A stretch of 64,000 bases of DNA from a virus. The notes under the pieces are model-generated. The model searched no databases and was not told the origin of the DNA. It saw only the letters and a program-made list of their open reading frames with translations. Position numbers and translations under genes: made by a program. Below, in pieces: positions 52,403 to 61,221 of this stretch; the first letter of the stretch is position 1, and the number at the start of each line of letters is the position of its first letter. Where the stretch lies: positions 62,001-126,000 of IMG/VR virus record IMGVR_UViG_3300028416_000004. One strand, written 5' to 3'.

Positions 52403-55400
52403 TTATATACTTCTTACTATTGTTTTTATTTCCCAAGTACCAGTTGTTGCTGATACAGTTAAATTAGCTGTACCTCCAGACACATTCATATCAAATGTAA
52501 CAGGACTAGTATCACCTATATCTGTAGTAGTTGTTTCTGTATAGTTAACAGATGAACCACTAAATATTGACATAATTGAACCAGCTCTAGCACCAGTTCC
52601 TGTTAAAGTATATTCAAAGAACCCACCAGTATATGCACTTAAAGGTATTGAATACAATTCTGTTAAACCTGATGTTATTGAAGTTTTGAATGTTGTATTT
52701 AATGAAGGAGCTTGATAATTACCCATCAAAATTTCATCATCACTATTAACTTCTAAAATAGGCAATCCAGATATATCATTAACAGCGAATAGTGTACCAG
52801 TAAGATTGTCTGTAATACTAAATAATTCACCAGCAGAACCTTGAACTGTAAATAATGGGTCAGTAGAACTTGAACCAATAATTGTTAAAACATTTTGTCC
52901 ACTTCCAGACAATCTTGTTTCTCCTAAAACATCTAAAGTGTATTGAGGATTTCCTATCCCTACACCAATATACCCTTTTGTACTACCAGAACCATGAATA
53001 TGTAAGTGTGGTGTTGCTGTAGCATTATTTCCTGCATAGAAATTAATACTATCTTCTGTGCCCGTTCCTGCACCATTAAATATATGTAAGTTATTTGCTG
53101 CTGTTGAAGCAAACATAAACGTATCATCTGATTCTCCACCATATGCAACAGATGCATCTCGATTTGAACCTAATACACCCATAACAATAGAACTTACATT
53201 ATCGTTAATTAATTGCATTACTGTTGAACCAGAAGAATTTGTTGTCTTTCCATAAAATTCAGCTGTATATGGCAACGTTCTATCAACTCTTGCACGAAAC
53301 TGACCTGTTGAACCAGATACCGACAATCTATCAGATGGAGTTTCTACACCAACACCAACATAACCATCATTGTCAATAACTAACTTATCTCCTCCTGAAA
53401 TATGCCCAAATGTAATAGTGTTTCCACTTGCTCCAATGACTGGTGTATTTGTCGTTAATGAATCATTAAATCTAATATTTACTCTTTCATCTCCACTCTC
53501 AAAATTAGCTAAACTATTTGCAACTGAATCATAAATATGTAATTTTTGTGTTGGAGTTTCAGTACCAATACCAATATATCCTTTTGTACTACCAGAACCT
53601 TGGATATGTAAATGCGAAGTTGATAACGCATTACCTCCAGCATAAAATCTAATGTAATCTTCTGTTCCAGTACCAGGTCCGTTAATCAAATTTAAACCAT
53701 TTGCAGCAGAATTAGAATAAATATAACTATCACTAGGTACACCAAAAGATTGTATTCCAGAATAAGTAGTTCCGACAGTACCGACATTTATTGAACTAGT
53801 ACCATCTGTTGCTCCAAATCTAATTAAACTATCTGTATCACTTGTTACAACACTTATAAGTGGTCCACTACCATTATCTAAATTAGTCGCAAATGTTGTT
53901 GTACCATCTGTCACTTCTAATATATCACTTGGTGTAATTGTACCAATACCAACTTTACCATCCGCTGTTACATCTAATAAGTTAGCACTATTGTTTCTAA
54001 CTCTAACAATGGGTCTAGTAGTAACACCACTCCAAGGGTCAACCCCAGGGTTTGTGGTAACTCTACCTTGTAACATTATCAATGGGTTGACACCAGTATC
54101 TACAGAAGGGTCTATAACTGATTGTATATATAAGTTTGTTGATGTATTAGTATTATTAAAAGACCTAAAAACTGGGTTGAATGAACCATCTGTAGATACA
54201 GCATTAGTTATAGCTAAATAATCTGTACTATCTATAGTTCTAAATCTAGCAATATCTTCAAAACTAGATGTGCCACCACTACTAACAATATCTAAATTAA
54301 ATGTTGGGTCACTAACACCAATACCAACATTTCCATCATTATAATATATACTTGTGCCTGATTGACTCCATGGAGTAGTTCCGCTTAAATTAGAACCATC
54401 ACCATAATATGTTGTAGCAGTTAAACTGCCATCTACAATAGTATCACTATCTATGTATGTATCATATCCAGCATTACCAACAAATACTCTATCTTGATTA
54501 TCAACACCAATTAGAGATACATTAACATCAGCAATTGTTCTACCTTGTAAGAAATAAGAATTATCTCTTAAATTAATATGTCCGTTAAATACATCTATTG
54601 CCGAGTTTGATGTAATACTACTAGCTGTTAGTGTATTAAGTGTTGTATCACCTGTAACATCTAAATCACCATTTATTGTTAAACCACTAACTTGATTAAA
54701 TGTTGAAGTAAGTGAACCACCATTATCATCGGTTATCGTAAATGTGTTATTATCATTATATGTAAATCCTGTAGTAGTTATACCCACATCAGTTCTAATA
54801 ACTTCTTGTGGTAAATTGTCCCCATTACCAACCCATAAATAACCTGTTGTTAAGTTTGGTAAACCAGCAGTTCTAGCAGTGTTAAATATAAATATTTGTC
54901 CGTTTGTAGTACCAACATTTAATACTTTAGCAATTCTTTGTATTTGTGTATTTGTACCAGTTGGTCTGAATTTAGTTAACCCACCATCAGTTTTTGACAT
55001 ATAAAGAACATCATTAACTTCCCATGTTTCACCAAATGGGTTAAGAGTTGTTGAACCACTTGTCGTATCAATACCGCTTAATTTACCGAAAGTGATAAGT
55101 GGATAAACACCAGCATTATCAAAATCTTCAGCAGTAAACCCAATTACTGGCATTGTACTACCAGTTGATGCATTAGCCAATTCAACTTCATGTATATCAT
55201 TATCAAACCCTGTAATATAAACTGGACAACCCTTATCTATTGTTCCAGCAGAACCTTTTTTACTCCATATAGTTACATTACCAGCAGAAACATATTCTTC
55301 ACCTGTTAACCATTGATTAGTAGGTGCATCAAAATAAAGTAATCTACCTTGATATGTATTATCTGGTGTTGCTGGTATATTTGTTGTTACATCATCTAAA

Positions 55401-56782
55401 TCGTTAAGTGTTATACCTGTGTATGTAGATGCTGATAACACCCCATCTATTGTTAACCCTGTAAGAGTGTTAATAGTTGCTGATAAATCGCTTAAACCAC
55501 CATTTCTACTAATTGTAAATGTGTTAGCATCATCATATGTAAATCCAGTAACATAGAAGTTATCACCACCACCTGTTGTAAATCCTGTTACAACAACACT
55601 ACCACCATCATTTCTATCTAATGTTAATGTTTCCGATGAGAATGTACCACCAGTAACAAATGTATTTGTATCAATAGGTATAGAAACATCAACTTTAATA
55701 ATATCATCTATTGTTGTGATTGTAGTATTACTACCACCACTAATTGTCCTAAAATATAAATCTGTTCCAGACTTGCCACTAAACACTTCATTAGCACCAC
55801 CACTATTAATTCCGTTTTGAATTTTAGAATCTAATTCGGTCTGTAAATTGGTAACATCAGATATTGTATGAGTATGTGCTGTAGATATTAAATTATTAAA
55901 TGATGTTTGATGTGGGTTATTTGTATCGCCAGTATGTGTATCAAATAATGTTAAATCAGTTTTTCCACTTAAGACTGGGGAAAGGTTTACACTATACAAA
56001 TTACCTCCTTGTATATTATTGTCAAACTCAATCGTTTCACCATTAAGATTAGCGGCTGTTGTATAACTATCTGTCATTCCAGTGGTAAAACCACTAACCT
56101 GAAAAGTCCCTCCAGTAGAATTTGTATAAGTGACAATGCCTGTCAATATATCATAAATACCACTAACAACATAAACATCAGATGCTAAAGATGATAAATC
56201 AGTATTAATAGTAATACCATCATTTCTACTTGTTGATAAATTATAAGTTAAACTATTAAAAGTTTGACCAGTTACAAATGTATCATTAACATCTATTGAC
56301 GATAAATCAACATCAAAAGAATTACCATCATTTCTTTCAAAAGTAATTAATGAAGTATTATTATCGTAAGTACCTCCAGTGGTATAAAAATCTGTAAAAC
56401 CACTAACTAAAACATTATTGCCATCATTTCTTTCTAATGTTAAAATTTGAGATGAAAAAGTACCGCCAGTTACATAAAAATTATCTGTTGATATACCACT
56501 TAAATTACTTCCATCACCATAAAAAGTACCTCCACTTATAATATTAGTTGATATTGAATTTAAAGAAATATCATCATCTAAATTTATAATAGGATTACTT
56601 GCTGTACCTCCTGTATTTATGTTAATACCTGGCTGAACATTTACATTAGAAGTAACAAATAAATCAGATAAATCAGTAGAACCAGAATAAATAGTTCCAC
56701 CACTTATTGTAACTCCAGAAACACTATCGAGAGATAAATTTCCTTGTATTTTTTCAGCATTTATATTTTTAGTTGCACTCAT
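52403..56782 (-). CDS. Long tail fibre protein
   Basis: A 1459-residue fibre, the largest receptor-binding candidate here. The N-terminal 420 residues are made of repeated units of about 45 residues built on FYVTGGTFSSQILTLERNDG and FTTGGTYDDNT-like strands. Then comes LTGLTIDGVLSASTYTGITL and a small globular insert (about 480-640). The C-terminal half repeats YYGDGSNLSG, VGIGVSDPTFNLDIVS, IQGSGSTKGYIGIGTETPTQKLHI. Its N-terminal part is shared with the 669-residue fibre (59176-61185), and the later part with the 698-residue fibre. The last 80 residues (TGTGARAGSIMSIFSGSS) look like a folded tip. Confidence 0.8.
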   Translation of the reverse strand: MSATKNINAEKIQGNLSLDSVSGVTISGGTIYSGSTDLSDLFVTSNVNVQPGININTGGTASNPIINLDDDISLNSISTNIISGGTFYGDGSNLSGISTDNFYVTGGTFSSQILTLERNDGNNVLVSGFTDFYTTGGTYDNNTSLITFERNDGNSFDVDLSSIDVNDTFVTGQTFNSLTYNLSTSRNDGITINTDLSSLASDVYVVSGIYDILTGIVTYTNSTGGTFQVSGFTTGMTDSYTTAANLNGETIEFDNNIQGGNLYSVNLSPVLSGKTDLTLFDTHTGDTNNPHQTSFNNLISTAHTHTISDVTNLQTELDSKIQNGINSGGANEVFSGKSGTDLYFRTISGGSNTTITTIDDIIKVDVSIPIDTNTFVTGGTFSSETLTLDRNDGGSVVVTGFTTGGGDNFYVTGFTYDDANTFTISRNGGLSDLSATINTLTGLTIDGVLSASTYTGITLNDLDDVTTNIPATPDNTYQGRLLYFDAPTNQWLTGEEYVSAGNVTIWSKKGSAGTIDKGCPVYITGFDNDIHEVELANASTGSTMPVIGFTAEDFDNAGVYPLITFGKLSGIDTTSGSTTLNPFGETWEVNDVLYMSKTDGGLTKFRPTGTNTQIQRIAKVLNVGTTNGQIFIFNTARTAGLPNLTTGYLWVGNGDNLPQEVIRTDVGITTTGFTYNDNNTFTITDDNGGSLTSTFNQVSGLTINGDLDVTGDTTLNTLTASSITSNSAIDVFNGHINLRDNSYFLQGRTIADVNVSLIGVDNQDRVFVGNAGYDTYIDSDTIVDGSLTATTYYGDGSNLSGTTPWSQSGTSIYYNDGNVGIGVSDPTFNLDIVSSGGTSSFEDIARFRTIDSTDYLAITNAVSTDGSFNPVFRSFNNTNTSTNLYIQSVIDPSVDTGVNPLIMLQGRVTTNPGVDPWSGVTTRPIVRVRNNSANLLDVTADGKVGIGTITPSDILEVTDGTTTFATNLDNGSGPLISVVTSDTDSLIRFGATDGTSSINVGTVGTTYSGIQSFGVPSDSYIYSNSAANGLNLINGPGTGTEDYIRFYAGGNALSTSHLHIQGSGSTKGYIGIGTETPTQKLHIYDSVANSLANFESGDERVNIRFNDSLTTNTPVIGASGNTITFGHISGGDKLVIDNDGYVGVGVETPSDRLSVSGSTGQFRARVDRTLPYTAEFYGKTTNSSGSTVMQLINDNVSSIVMGVLGSNRDASVAYGGESDDTFMFASTAANNLHIFNGAGTGTEDSINFYAGNNATATPHLHIHGSGSTKGYIGVGIGNPQYTLDVLGETRLSGSGQNVLTIIGSSSTDPLFTVQGSAGELFSITDNLTGTLFAVNDISGLPILEVNSDDEILMGNYQAPSLNTTFKTSITSGLTELYSIPLSAYTGGFFEYTLTGTGARAGSIMSIFSGSSVNYTETTTTDIGDTSPVTFDMNVSGGTANLTVSATTGTWEIKTIVRSI
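54318..54430. repeat. Direct repeat copy 2 (YYGDGSNLSG/GVGIG module)
   Basis: The partner of 49757-49869, in the same orientation and reading frame, within the 1459-residue fibre gene. Close identity at DNA level suggests recent duplication or gene conversion. Confidence 0.85.
56472..56520. repeat. Identical 49-bp repeat, copy 1
   Basis: This stretch in the N-terminal part of the 1459-residue fibre gene is identical, by eye, to 59657-59705 in the 669-residue fibre gene. Both encode GDGSNLSGISTDNFYV. Confidence 0.8.
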
Positions 56783-56803
56783 CTTTAATAAATATTATCA
56801 TTT

Positions 56804-57001
56804 TTATTCTTTATTACTTTCTATCCAAATTAAATATTCTTCTGGAGACTCTTGACTCCAAAACCAATCATCAATCGGATATTCATATGTATCTTTATTT
56901 TCTTTTAAAAGTGTATAATTTAAATTATAAACAGCATTAGGTGCATAAAACCATTTTTCACCATCAAACTTATAAAATCCACTTGTATCTAATTTTTCCA
57001 T
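56804..57001 (-). CDS. Small acidic aromatic-rich protein
   Basis: A 65-residue protein with many Trp, Tyr and Asp/Glu residues (FYKFDGEKWFYAPNAVY, DDWFWSQESPEEYLIWIESN). It resembles small tail-fibre assembly or trimerisation partners in size and place, lying between the leucine-rich-repeat adhesin and the long fibre, but no family is recognised. Confidence 0.5.
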   Translation of the reverse strand: MEKLDTSGFYKFDGEKWFYAPNAVYNLNYTLLKENKDTYEYPIDDWFWSQESPEEYLIWIESNKE

Positions 57002-57005
57002 TTTA

Positions 57006-59174
57006 TTATATTGTTACTGTCCATCCTTTGTTAGTTGCTATTAAAATATCAGTAGCAGATAAATTTGCTGTACCTGGATTACCACTAACATTTATAACTT
57101 TAGCTGATGCTATACCTAAATTGTTGAATATATTCACTATGTTATCCCTATCTAAATTGTTATTTTGGAATTCTAAATTCTGTACAGCTCCATATATATT
57201 ACAAATAGATAGATTGTATGTGGAACCATTAAACATATCTCTACCATCAGTCACGGAAGACAAATCCCAAGAACCTATTTTCCTTAATTGGTTTGTTGTT
57301 GAATAAAAACACCTATATGTGTTTGTGACGTTAGATGTGTCAAGTGTTGGTAACTCAAATAACATACCACAAGAATAAAACGTTTGATACAAACTGGTAA
57401 CATTAGATGTGTTGTATTGTGGTATACTTTTCAGACGATTACAATCATAAAACATTTGTTGCATACTTGTACAACTTGACAAATCCATATCAGGACCTTC
57501 TTCTAATTTATAACAATTTTGAAACATGCTTTGCATTGTAGTTACATTTGATGTATCATCTAAACTAACACTTTCCAACTCATAACAATTTTGGAACCAT
57601 AACGAACAATATGTCACAGCTGACATACCAACACACGTTATTGATGATAAACTACGACAATCCTTGAACGTATATAATTCATTCGTAACACTATTACTGA
57701 AATCTATTGTTGGTAACCATTTCAACTCATAACAACCACTAAATGTTTCCCTAAAGTTTGTACCACTACTCGTTGAAAAATCAACCCCAACAGATTGTAA
57801 ACGAGTACAACCATAAAACATTCTATAAAAATTTTGGATGTTAGATGTATCCACATTTGGGAACTCTCTTAATTCTGTAGCTTGTCTAAACATGTTATTA
57901 GCATCTGTGACACTAGACATATCTAGTGGTGGTAGTGTCTCTATATCCGATGAATAGAACATTTGTACCATATTAGTCACGTTAGATGTATCGAACAACG
58001 GTATTGTTTTAATGTTTTTTGTGTTGTAAAACATACTAGACATAGTAACCACACTACTCGTATCCATCATCGGTATTTTATATAACCCAGTACCATTAAA
58101 CATACTAGACATATTAGTTACGTTACCAGTGTTACTAATAGATAAATTTTTAGTTAACCACCTAGTCACTTGAAACATTAAACTAGTTGTGGTACAATTA
58201 CTCAAATCTAATGGTGGTAAACTCCATAATTCATAACAATTTTGGAATAACCCTTGACAGTTGGTTGAATTAACTGTGTTGATACCAAGAACCTTTCTTA
58301 ATACAACACAGGTTGTGAATGTTTCTCTAAAGTTAGTACAAGATGTGGTATTATTAAGTTCAACTTCTCTTAAACTCCTACAACTATAAAACATTCTATA
58401 AAGTGTTGTAACTGAAGAACAATCAAATATTGGGACTCTTTCTAAATTACTACAATTATAAAACATACTATCCATTTGTAACACGTTAGATGTATCTAAA
58501 TCTGGTATTTCAATTAAATTACTACAACCAATAAACATACTAGATGCATCAGTAATTCCATACATATCAAAATTACTCAACTTATATATTTGAGAATATC
58601 CAAACAAATTAGTAGCATTTGTAATTGAATGAGAACCAATCCAATCTATATGTTCTAACATATTACTATAACTACTACCTAAATCACCCGATGTTAAATT
58701 AGGTACAGATAATCTAATCTCTAAAACACCATTATAAGTATTTCCATATCCACCTGTTCCAGCAAAAGGAACTTCATCAATATCAAAATTCGTTAATGTC
58801 TGTCCACTTTGTGGTGTAATGGTTACCACTGCCTGTCTATAACCATAACTTGTTGTTGTTGCTGACGAAACGCCACTATATTGTATATTATATGTTGTTA
58901 CATCACCACCAGTTGTTGGGTGGTTAGCAGTATATCCAGTACTAAAACCATCACCCCAATCAACTTCAAAATCACCAGCACATCTAAAACCTAAATAATT
59001 ATCACCATCTTCAAATACCGCAACCAATAAATGTATTATATCTTCACCACTAGTTACTGAAGGTAAATCAATCCATTCACTAGGTCTAGTATATGTTTTG
59101 TACGGTGTTGGGTCATCAGGTGGATTACCACTATTTACCGTTAATCTATTATTATTTACTAATATAACTGACAT
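57006..59174 (-). CDS. BspA/DUF285-type leucine-rich-repeat adhesin
   Basis: A 722-residue protein. Residues 1-190 include a PKD-like beta region (DFEVDWGDGFSTGY, YRQAVVTITPQSGQTL). Residues about 195-665 are around 20 repeats of 23-24 residues with the DUF285/BspA pattern L-x-x-(I/L)-P-x-x-D-T-S-N-V-T-x-M-x-x-M-F-x-x-C. The last 57 residues form a cap (NIVNIFNNLGIASAKV, ending NKGWTVTI). BspA-type repeats are known in bacterial surface adhesins that bind proteins and other cells. In a phage fibre cluster the likely role is receptor binding. No signal peptide, which fits a virion protein rather than a secreted one. Confidence 0.82.
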   Translation of the reverse strand: MSVILVNNNRLTVNSGNPPDDPTPYKTYTRPSEWIDLPSVTSGEDIIHLLVAVFEDGDNYLGFRCAGDFEVDWGDGFSTGYTANHPTTGGDVTTYNIQYSGVSSATTTSYGYRQAVVTITPQSGQTLTNFDIDEVPFAGTGGYGNTYNGVLEIRLSVPNLTSGDLGSSYSNMLEHIDWIGSHSITNATNLFGYSQIYKLSNFDMYGITDASSMFIGCSNLIEIPDLDTSNVLQMDSMFYNCSNLERVPIFDCSSVTTLYRMFYSCRSLREVELNNTTSCTNFRETFTTCVVLRKVLGINTVNSTNCQGLFQNCYELWSLPPLDLSNCTTTSLMFQVTRWLTKNLSISNTGNVTNMSSMFNGTGLYKIPMMDTSSVVTMSSMFYNTKNIKTIPLFDTSNVTNMVQMFYSSDIETLPPLDMSSVTDANNMFRQATELREFPNVDTSNIQNFYRMFYGCTRLQSVGVDFSTSSGTNFRETFSGCYELKWLPTIDFSNSVTNELYTFKDCRSLSSITCVGMSAVTYCSLWFQNCYELESVSLDDTSNVTTMQSMFQNCYKLEEGPDMDLSSCTSMQQMFYDCNRLKSIPQYNTSNVTSLYQTFYSCGMLFELPTLDTSNVTNTYRCFYSTTNQLRKIGSWDLSSVTDGRDMFNGSTYNLSICNIYGAVQNLEFQNNNLDRDNIVNIFNNLGIASAKVINVSGNPGTANLSATDILIATNKGWTVTI
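57180..58592 (-). repeat. About 20 BspA-type leucine-rich repeats
   Basis: Units of 23-24 codons. Clear examples are NIKTIPLFDTSNVTNMVQMF, ELESVSLDDTSNVTTMQSMF and RLKSIPQYNTSNVTSLYQTF. Cys recurs near each unit end (NCY, NCS, SCR). Confidence 0.85.
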
Positions 59175-59175
59175 T

Positions 59176-61185
59176 TTATCCTCTTATTAATCTAACCCAA
59201 TCATTATCATTAATAGCAATGAAAAAATAATTTCCATCGAAATACATTTGTCCTTGATAAGTATTTGATATAGTACTTCCTGTATATATTCCATTTATAT
59301 CCCAATTACTAACATTACTCAAAAGAGTTGTTGCTAATCCTGAAGATAAAAATTGGTCAACAATTGGTATTTCTGTTACAGTACCTCCACTAACAACATC
59401 TGAACCTAATACAGCTTTTTGAGTTACATCTTGCATTTTATTGTAAGTAACAGAATTTGGCTGTATTGTTGTGACTCCTAAGTTATTTATATTTACATCA
59501 CCAGTCATCTGAACTGATTGTGCTGTATTACCAGAATCTCCAACAAAAATTTCACCATAATTTAAATCTGGTTGTGAAGTAAATCCAGTAACAATAACAC
59601 TATTTCCATCATTTCTGTCAAGTGTTAAAGTTTCTAACGAAAAACTACCTCCAGTAACATAAAAATTATCTGTTGATATACCACTTAAATTACTTCCATC
59701 ACCATAATAAGTAACTCCAGATAAAACTGATATAGTTGTTGTTAAGTCTGATAAACTATCATTTCTTGATATAGTGAATGTATTTATATCATCATATGTA
59801 AAACCAGTTACATAAGTATTTGTATCTGTATCTCCAGTTGTTCCAATAACAAGATTTCCATTGATATCTACACCTAAATTGTTTACTGAAGTACCTGTGA
59901 ATAAATTGTTTAATGTTAAACCACTTGTTATTGTAATAAAACTATCAAATGTCCTTGTACCACCAGTTGGTGCTTCAACAATTTCTTTTAATTGAATTTC
60001 ATTTAAATTATTAACTTCTATTGTGACTTCATCTGTCGCTGGTAAGGATGTTAAATCAACATCATATGTTGTGCTATCATTTTTTTCAAATGTAATAATA
60101 GATGTATTATCATCATAAGTTCCACCTGTTGTAAAAGTATCAGTAACACCAGTAATATCTATTGTAACAGAATCATTTCTCGTTAATGTAATTACATCAG
60201 TAGAGTCATCATATGTACCACCTGTAATAAATGTATTTGTATCGATAGGTACATTCACATCAACTCTAATAACATCATCTATTGTAGTTATTGTTGTGTT
60301 ACTACCTCCACTAAGTGTTCTAAAATATAAATCAGTTCCAGACTTACCACTAAAAACTTCATTTCCACCACCACTATTAATGCCATTCTCAATCTTAGAG
60401 TCTAATTGTGTTTGTACATCACCACTATAAACATTAAATGTATTTATATTTAATTTTGAATCTATTTCTACTTTAGTATCTGCTGTATATGAATGAAAAT
60501 CTGTATTATTAGTTTTTCCACTTAATACTGGGGAAAGATTTACATTATATAAATTAGTTCCTTGTATATTATTATCAAATTCAATTACTTCACCGTTAAG
60601 ATTAGCTGCACTTGTATAACTATCTGTCATTCCAGTAGTAAAACCACTAACTTGAAAAGTTCCACCACTAGAATTAGTATAAGTAACAACACCTGTTAAT
60701 ACATCATAAACACCACTAACAACATAAACATCTGAAGCTAAAATTGATAAATCTGAATTTATAGTAACACCATCATTTCTTTTAGTAGATAATATATAAG
60801 TATTATTATCAAATGTTTGACCTGTAATATATGTATCATTTAAATCTAAACTAGATAAATCTACTAAAAAATTAGTTCCATCATTTTTATCAAAAGTAAT
60901 TAATCCACTATTGTTATCATAAGTACCTCCAGTAGTAAAAGTGTCTGTTATTCCAGAAATCTCTAAATTTACATTATCATTTCTATTTAATGTTATAATA
61001 TCAGTATTAGAATCATAAGTCCCCCCAGTTACATAATAATTAAAATTAGTATCTCCAGTAACACCAACAACAACATTACCATTTATATCAATACCTAAAT
61101 TATTTACAGAACTACCAGAATAAAGACTATTAATTTTTAAATAATCTAAGTCAACTAGCCCTTTTATTCTTTTTTCTAAACTCAT
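59176..61185 (-). CDS. Tail fibre protein sharing modules with the long fibre
   Basis: A 669-residue fibre with repeated 40-45-residue beta units: FTTGGTYDNNSGLITFDKND, YVVSGVYDVLTGVVTYTNSS, FVTGFTYDD-like strands and NNLGVDINGNLVIGTTGDT. Its order of units from residue about 45 to 300 nearly repeats that of the 1459-residue fibre. It ends with a small domain NTYQGQMYFDGNYFFIAINDNDWVRLIRG-type tail, often seen at fibre tips or trimerisation ends. It ends 1 nt before the ATG of the adhesin gene. Confidence 0.78.
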   Translation of the reverse strand: MSLEKRIKGLVDLDYLKINSLYSGSSVNNLGIDINGNVVVGVTGDTNFNYYVTGGTYDSNTDIITLNRNDNVNLEISGITDTFTTGGTYDNNSGLITFDKNDGTNFLVDLSSLDLNDTYITGQTFDNNTYILSTKRNDGVTINSDLSILASDVYVVSGVYDVLTGVVTYTNSSGGTFQVSGFTTGMTDSYTSAANLNGEVIEFDNNIQGTNLYNVNLSPVLSGKTNNTDFHSYTADTKVEIDSKLNINTFNVYSGDVQTQLDSKIENGINSGGGNEVFSGKSGTDLYFRTLSGGSNTTITTIDDVIRVDVNVPIDTNTFITGGTYDDSTDVITLTRNDSVTIDITGVTDTFTTGGTYDDNTSIITFEKNDSTTYDVDLTSLPATDEVTIEVNNLNEIQLKEIVEAPTGGTRTFDSFITITSGLTLNNLFTGTSVNNLGVDINGNLVIGTTGDTDTNTYVTGFTYDDINTFTISRNDSLSDLTTTISVLSGVTYYGDGSNLSGISTDNFYVTGGSFSLETLTLDRNDGNSVIVTGFTSQPDLNYGEIFVGDSGNTAQSVQMTGDVNINNLGVTTIQPNSVTYNKMQDVTQKAVLGSDVVSGGTVTEIPIVDQFLSSGLATTLLSNVSNWDINGIYTGSTISNTYQGQMYFDGNYFFIAINDNDWVRLIRG
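59657..59705. repeat. Identical 49-bp repeat, copy 2
   Basis: Matches 56472-56520 in the same orientation and frame. Confidence 0.8.
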
Positions 61186-61221
61186 TTTTATTTAATATAT
61201 TTTATATATTCTTTTTTTATT

